From NCBI RefSeq assembly GCF_003609775.1, contig NZ_AP018050.1, forward strand, positions 496,001-560,000: DNA of 64,000 nucleotides, read 5' to 3'. The notes under the pieces were generated by a model. It saw only the letters and a program-made list of their open reading frames with translations, was not told the origin of the DNA and searched no databases. Numbering within the stretch: position 1 is the stretch's first letter; each line of letters opens with the position of its first letter. The position numbers were made by a program, and so were the translations under genes. The DNA is from Prevotella melaninogenica. Lineage in GTDB: Bacteria > Bacteroidota > Bacteroidia > Bacteroidales > Bacteroidaceae. Shown here piece after piece: positions 63,390 through 64,000 of this stretch.

Positions 63390-64000
63390 ATGAAAACTGT
63401 AAGAACATATATATTAGCAGGTGTGGCTGCTCTTGCGCTCACATCTTGTAATGACTACCTTACCACTGTGCCGAAGGATGCAATGTCGCCAGCTACAACA
63501 TGGAAGACGGGCGACGATGCTGAGAAGTTCCTCGTGGGCTGTTATGATGGTTGGGAAGAAGGTGCAGCTCTGCTTTATTGGGACGCTGGCTCTGACTTTG
63601 CGTACAACAACTTCCCTTGGGAAGGCTTTACCAATATCGGTAATGGTTCGCTCTCACCATCGTCTCCGGGCTGGTCGTTCTACGATTATACCATCATTGG
63701 TAGATGTAACACCTTCCTTGAGAATGTTGATAAGTGTGTCTTCAGCAGCGATGCAGTGAAGAAAGACCTCGTTGCGCAAGTGAAGGCTATCCGTGCTTAT
63801 AACTATTTCCGCATGGGTTTCCTCTATGGCGGTGTGCCAATCGTTAAGCCTTTCACCAGTGCTCAGGAGGCACGCGTGCCACGTAATACGGAGCAAGAGG
63901 TGAAGGATTTGGTTTTCAAAGACCTTGATGAGGCGATTGCTGACATCAATACGTCTCCTGCTGCACGTGGACGTATCGCAAAGGGTGCTGCCTTAGCAAT
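63390..64000 (+). CDS. SusD/RagB-family lipoprotein (PUL 2), N-terminal part
   Basis: The ATG at 63390 starts MKTVRTYILAGVAALALTSC, a lipoprotein signal, then NDYLTTVPKDAMSPATTWKT as in SusD proteins. TPR helices follow (IIGRCNTFLENVDKC, VKAIRAYNYFRMGFLYGGVP). About 203 codons are visible before the window ends; the C-terminal two thirds is missing. It pairs with the SusC just upstream. Confidence 0.92.
   Translation, partial: MKTVRTYILAGVAALALTSCNDYLTTVPKDAMSPATTWKTGDDAEKFLVGCYDGWEEGAALLYWDAGSDFAYNNFPWEGFTNIGNGSLSPSSPGWSFYDYTIIGRCNTFLENVDKCVFSSDAVKKDLVAQVKAIRAYNYFRMGFLYGGVPIVKPFTSAQEARVPRNTEQEVKDLVFKDLDEAIADINTSPAARGRIAKGAALA

Overview
The window comes from a Bacteroidales chromosome or large replicon, most likely an oral Prevotella. 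The evidence is two SusC/SusD loci, promoters of the Bacteroidetes TAnnTTTG (-7) / TTTG (-33) type, secreted enzymes ending in short type IX secretion (T9SS)-like tails of the 'YDLSGR...KGLYIQGGK' kind, lipoproteins with late-Cys signal peptides, and intergenic DNA crowded with dispersed repeats. No rRNA, tRNA or CRISPR array was seen. Species cannot be fixed from the sequence alone.

Layout. (1) 1-3612, minus strand: a type II restriction-modification operon in the order HTH controller, N6-adenine methyltransferase, cytosine-5 methyltransferase, then the start of an unidentified gene in the endonuclease position, cut by the window edge. (2) 4140-6492: 2.3 kb of T-rich non-coding DNA with a recurring TGTCGCAC motif, part of it an iteron-like array with 22-bp spacing. 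(3) 6493-8359: one intact lipoprotein and one lipoprotein broken by a 198-bp inverted-repeat element. (4) 8604-14791: a membrane protein of unknown function, then an islet bracketed by two directly repeated 444-bp segments derived from an IS1380-type element. The islet holds a Tle1-like (DUF2235) phospholipase-type effector and two near-identical DUF2931-like lipoproteins, with a 26-codon remnant of a second effector start between them. (5) 14792-19564: 2 kb of extremely T-rich non-coding DNA, a membrane protein, then a ParA ATPase and a ribbon-helix-helix-like (DUF3408-like) protein. Gene direction switches here from mostly minus to mostly plus, so with the iteron-like array this looks like replicon-maintenance DNA. 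(6) 19975-26262: small secreted or hypothetical genes, a tandem gene duplication, one frameshifted gene, an ~80-bp tandem array, and a Fic protein with a palindromic operator.

(7) 27355-59247, all plus strand except a gene remnant: a large glycan-utilisation region. It has a multidomain GH31 enzyme; a five-gene operon (IPT/NHL lipoprotein, SusC, SusD, DUF1735/DUF4361-like lipoprotein, BACON/FN3/F5-8C lipoprotein); an M60-like metallopeptidase; a second Fic gene and a WG-repeat gene that interrupt the locus; a secreted trefoil-like protein; a GH95 alpha-L-fucosidase; a GH2 beta-galactosidase; and a FucP/GluP-type sugar permease. Together these fit degradation of host mucin or fucosylated O-glycans: M60 cuts the glycoprotein, GH95 removes fucose, GH2 removes galactose, GH31 may remove an alpha-linked GalNAc, Gal or Glc, SusCD imports oligosaccharides and the permease takes up the monosaccharide. 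(8) 60239-64000: a second SusC and the start of its SusD under a separate promoter.

The most notable non-standard signals are: the TGTCGCAC/22-bp array and ParA locus; the effector-immunity islet with its vestigial effector start; a dispersed repeat whose core resembles the hammerhead ribozyme core (CTGATGA, 4-bp stem, GAA); a truncated NYN-domain gene behind a promoter plus double-hairpin leader; and matching palindromic operators at the two Fic genes.
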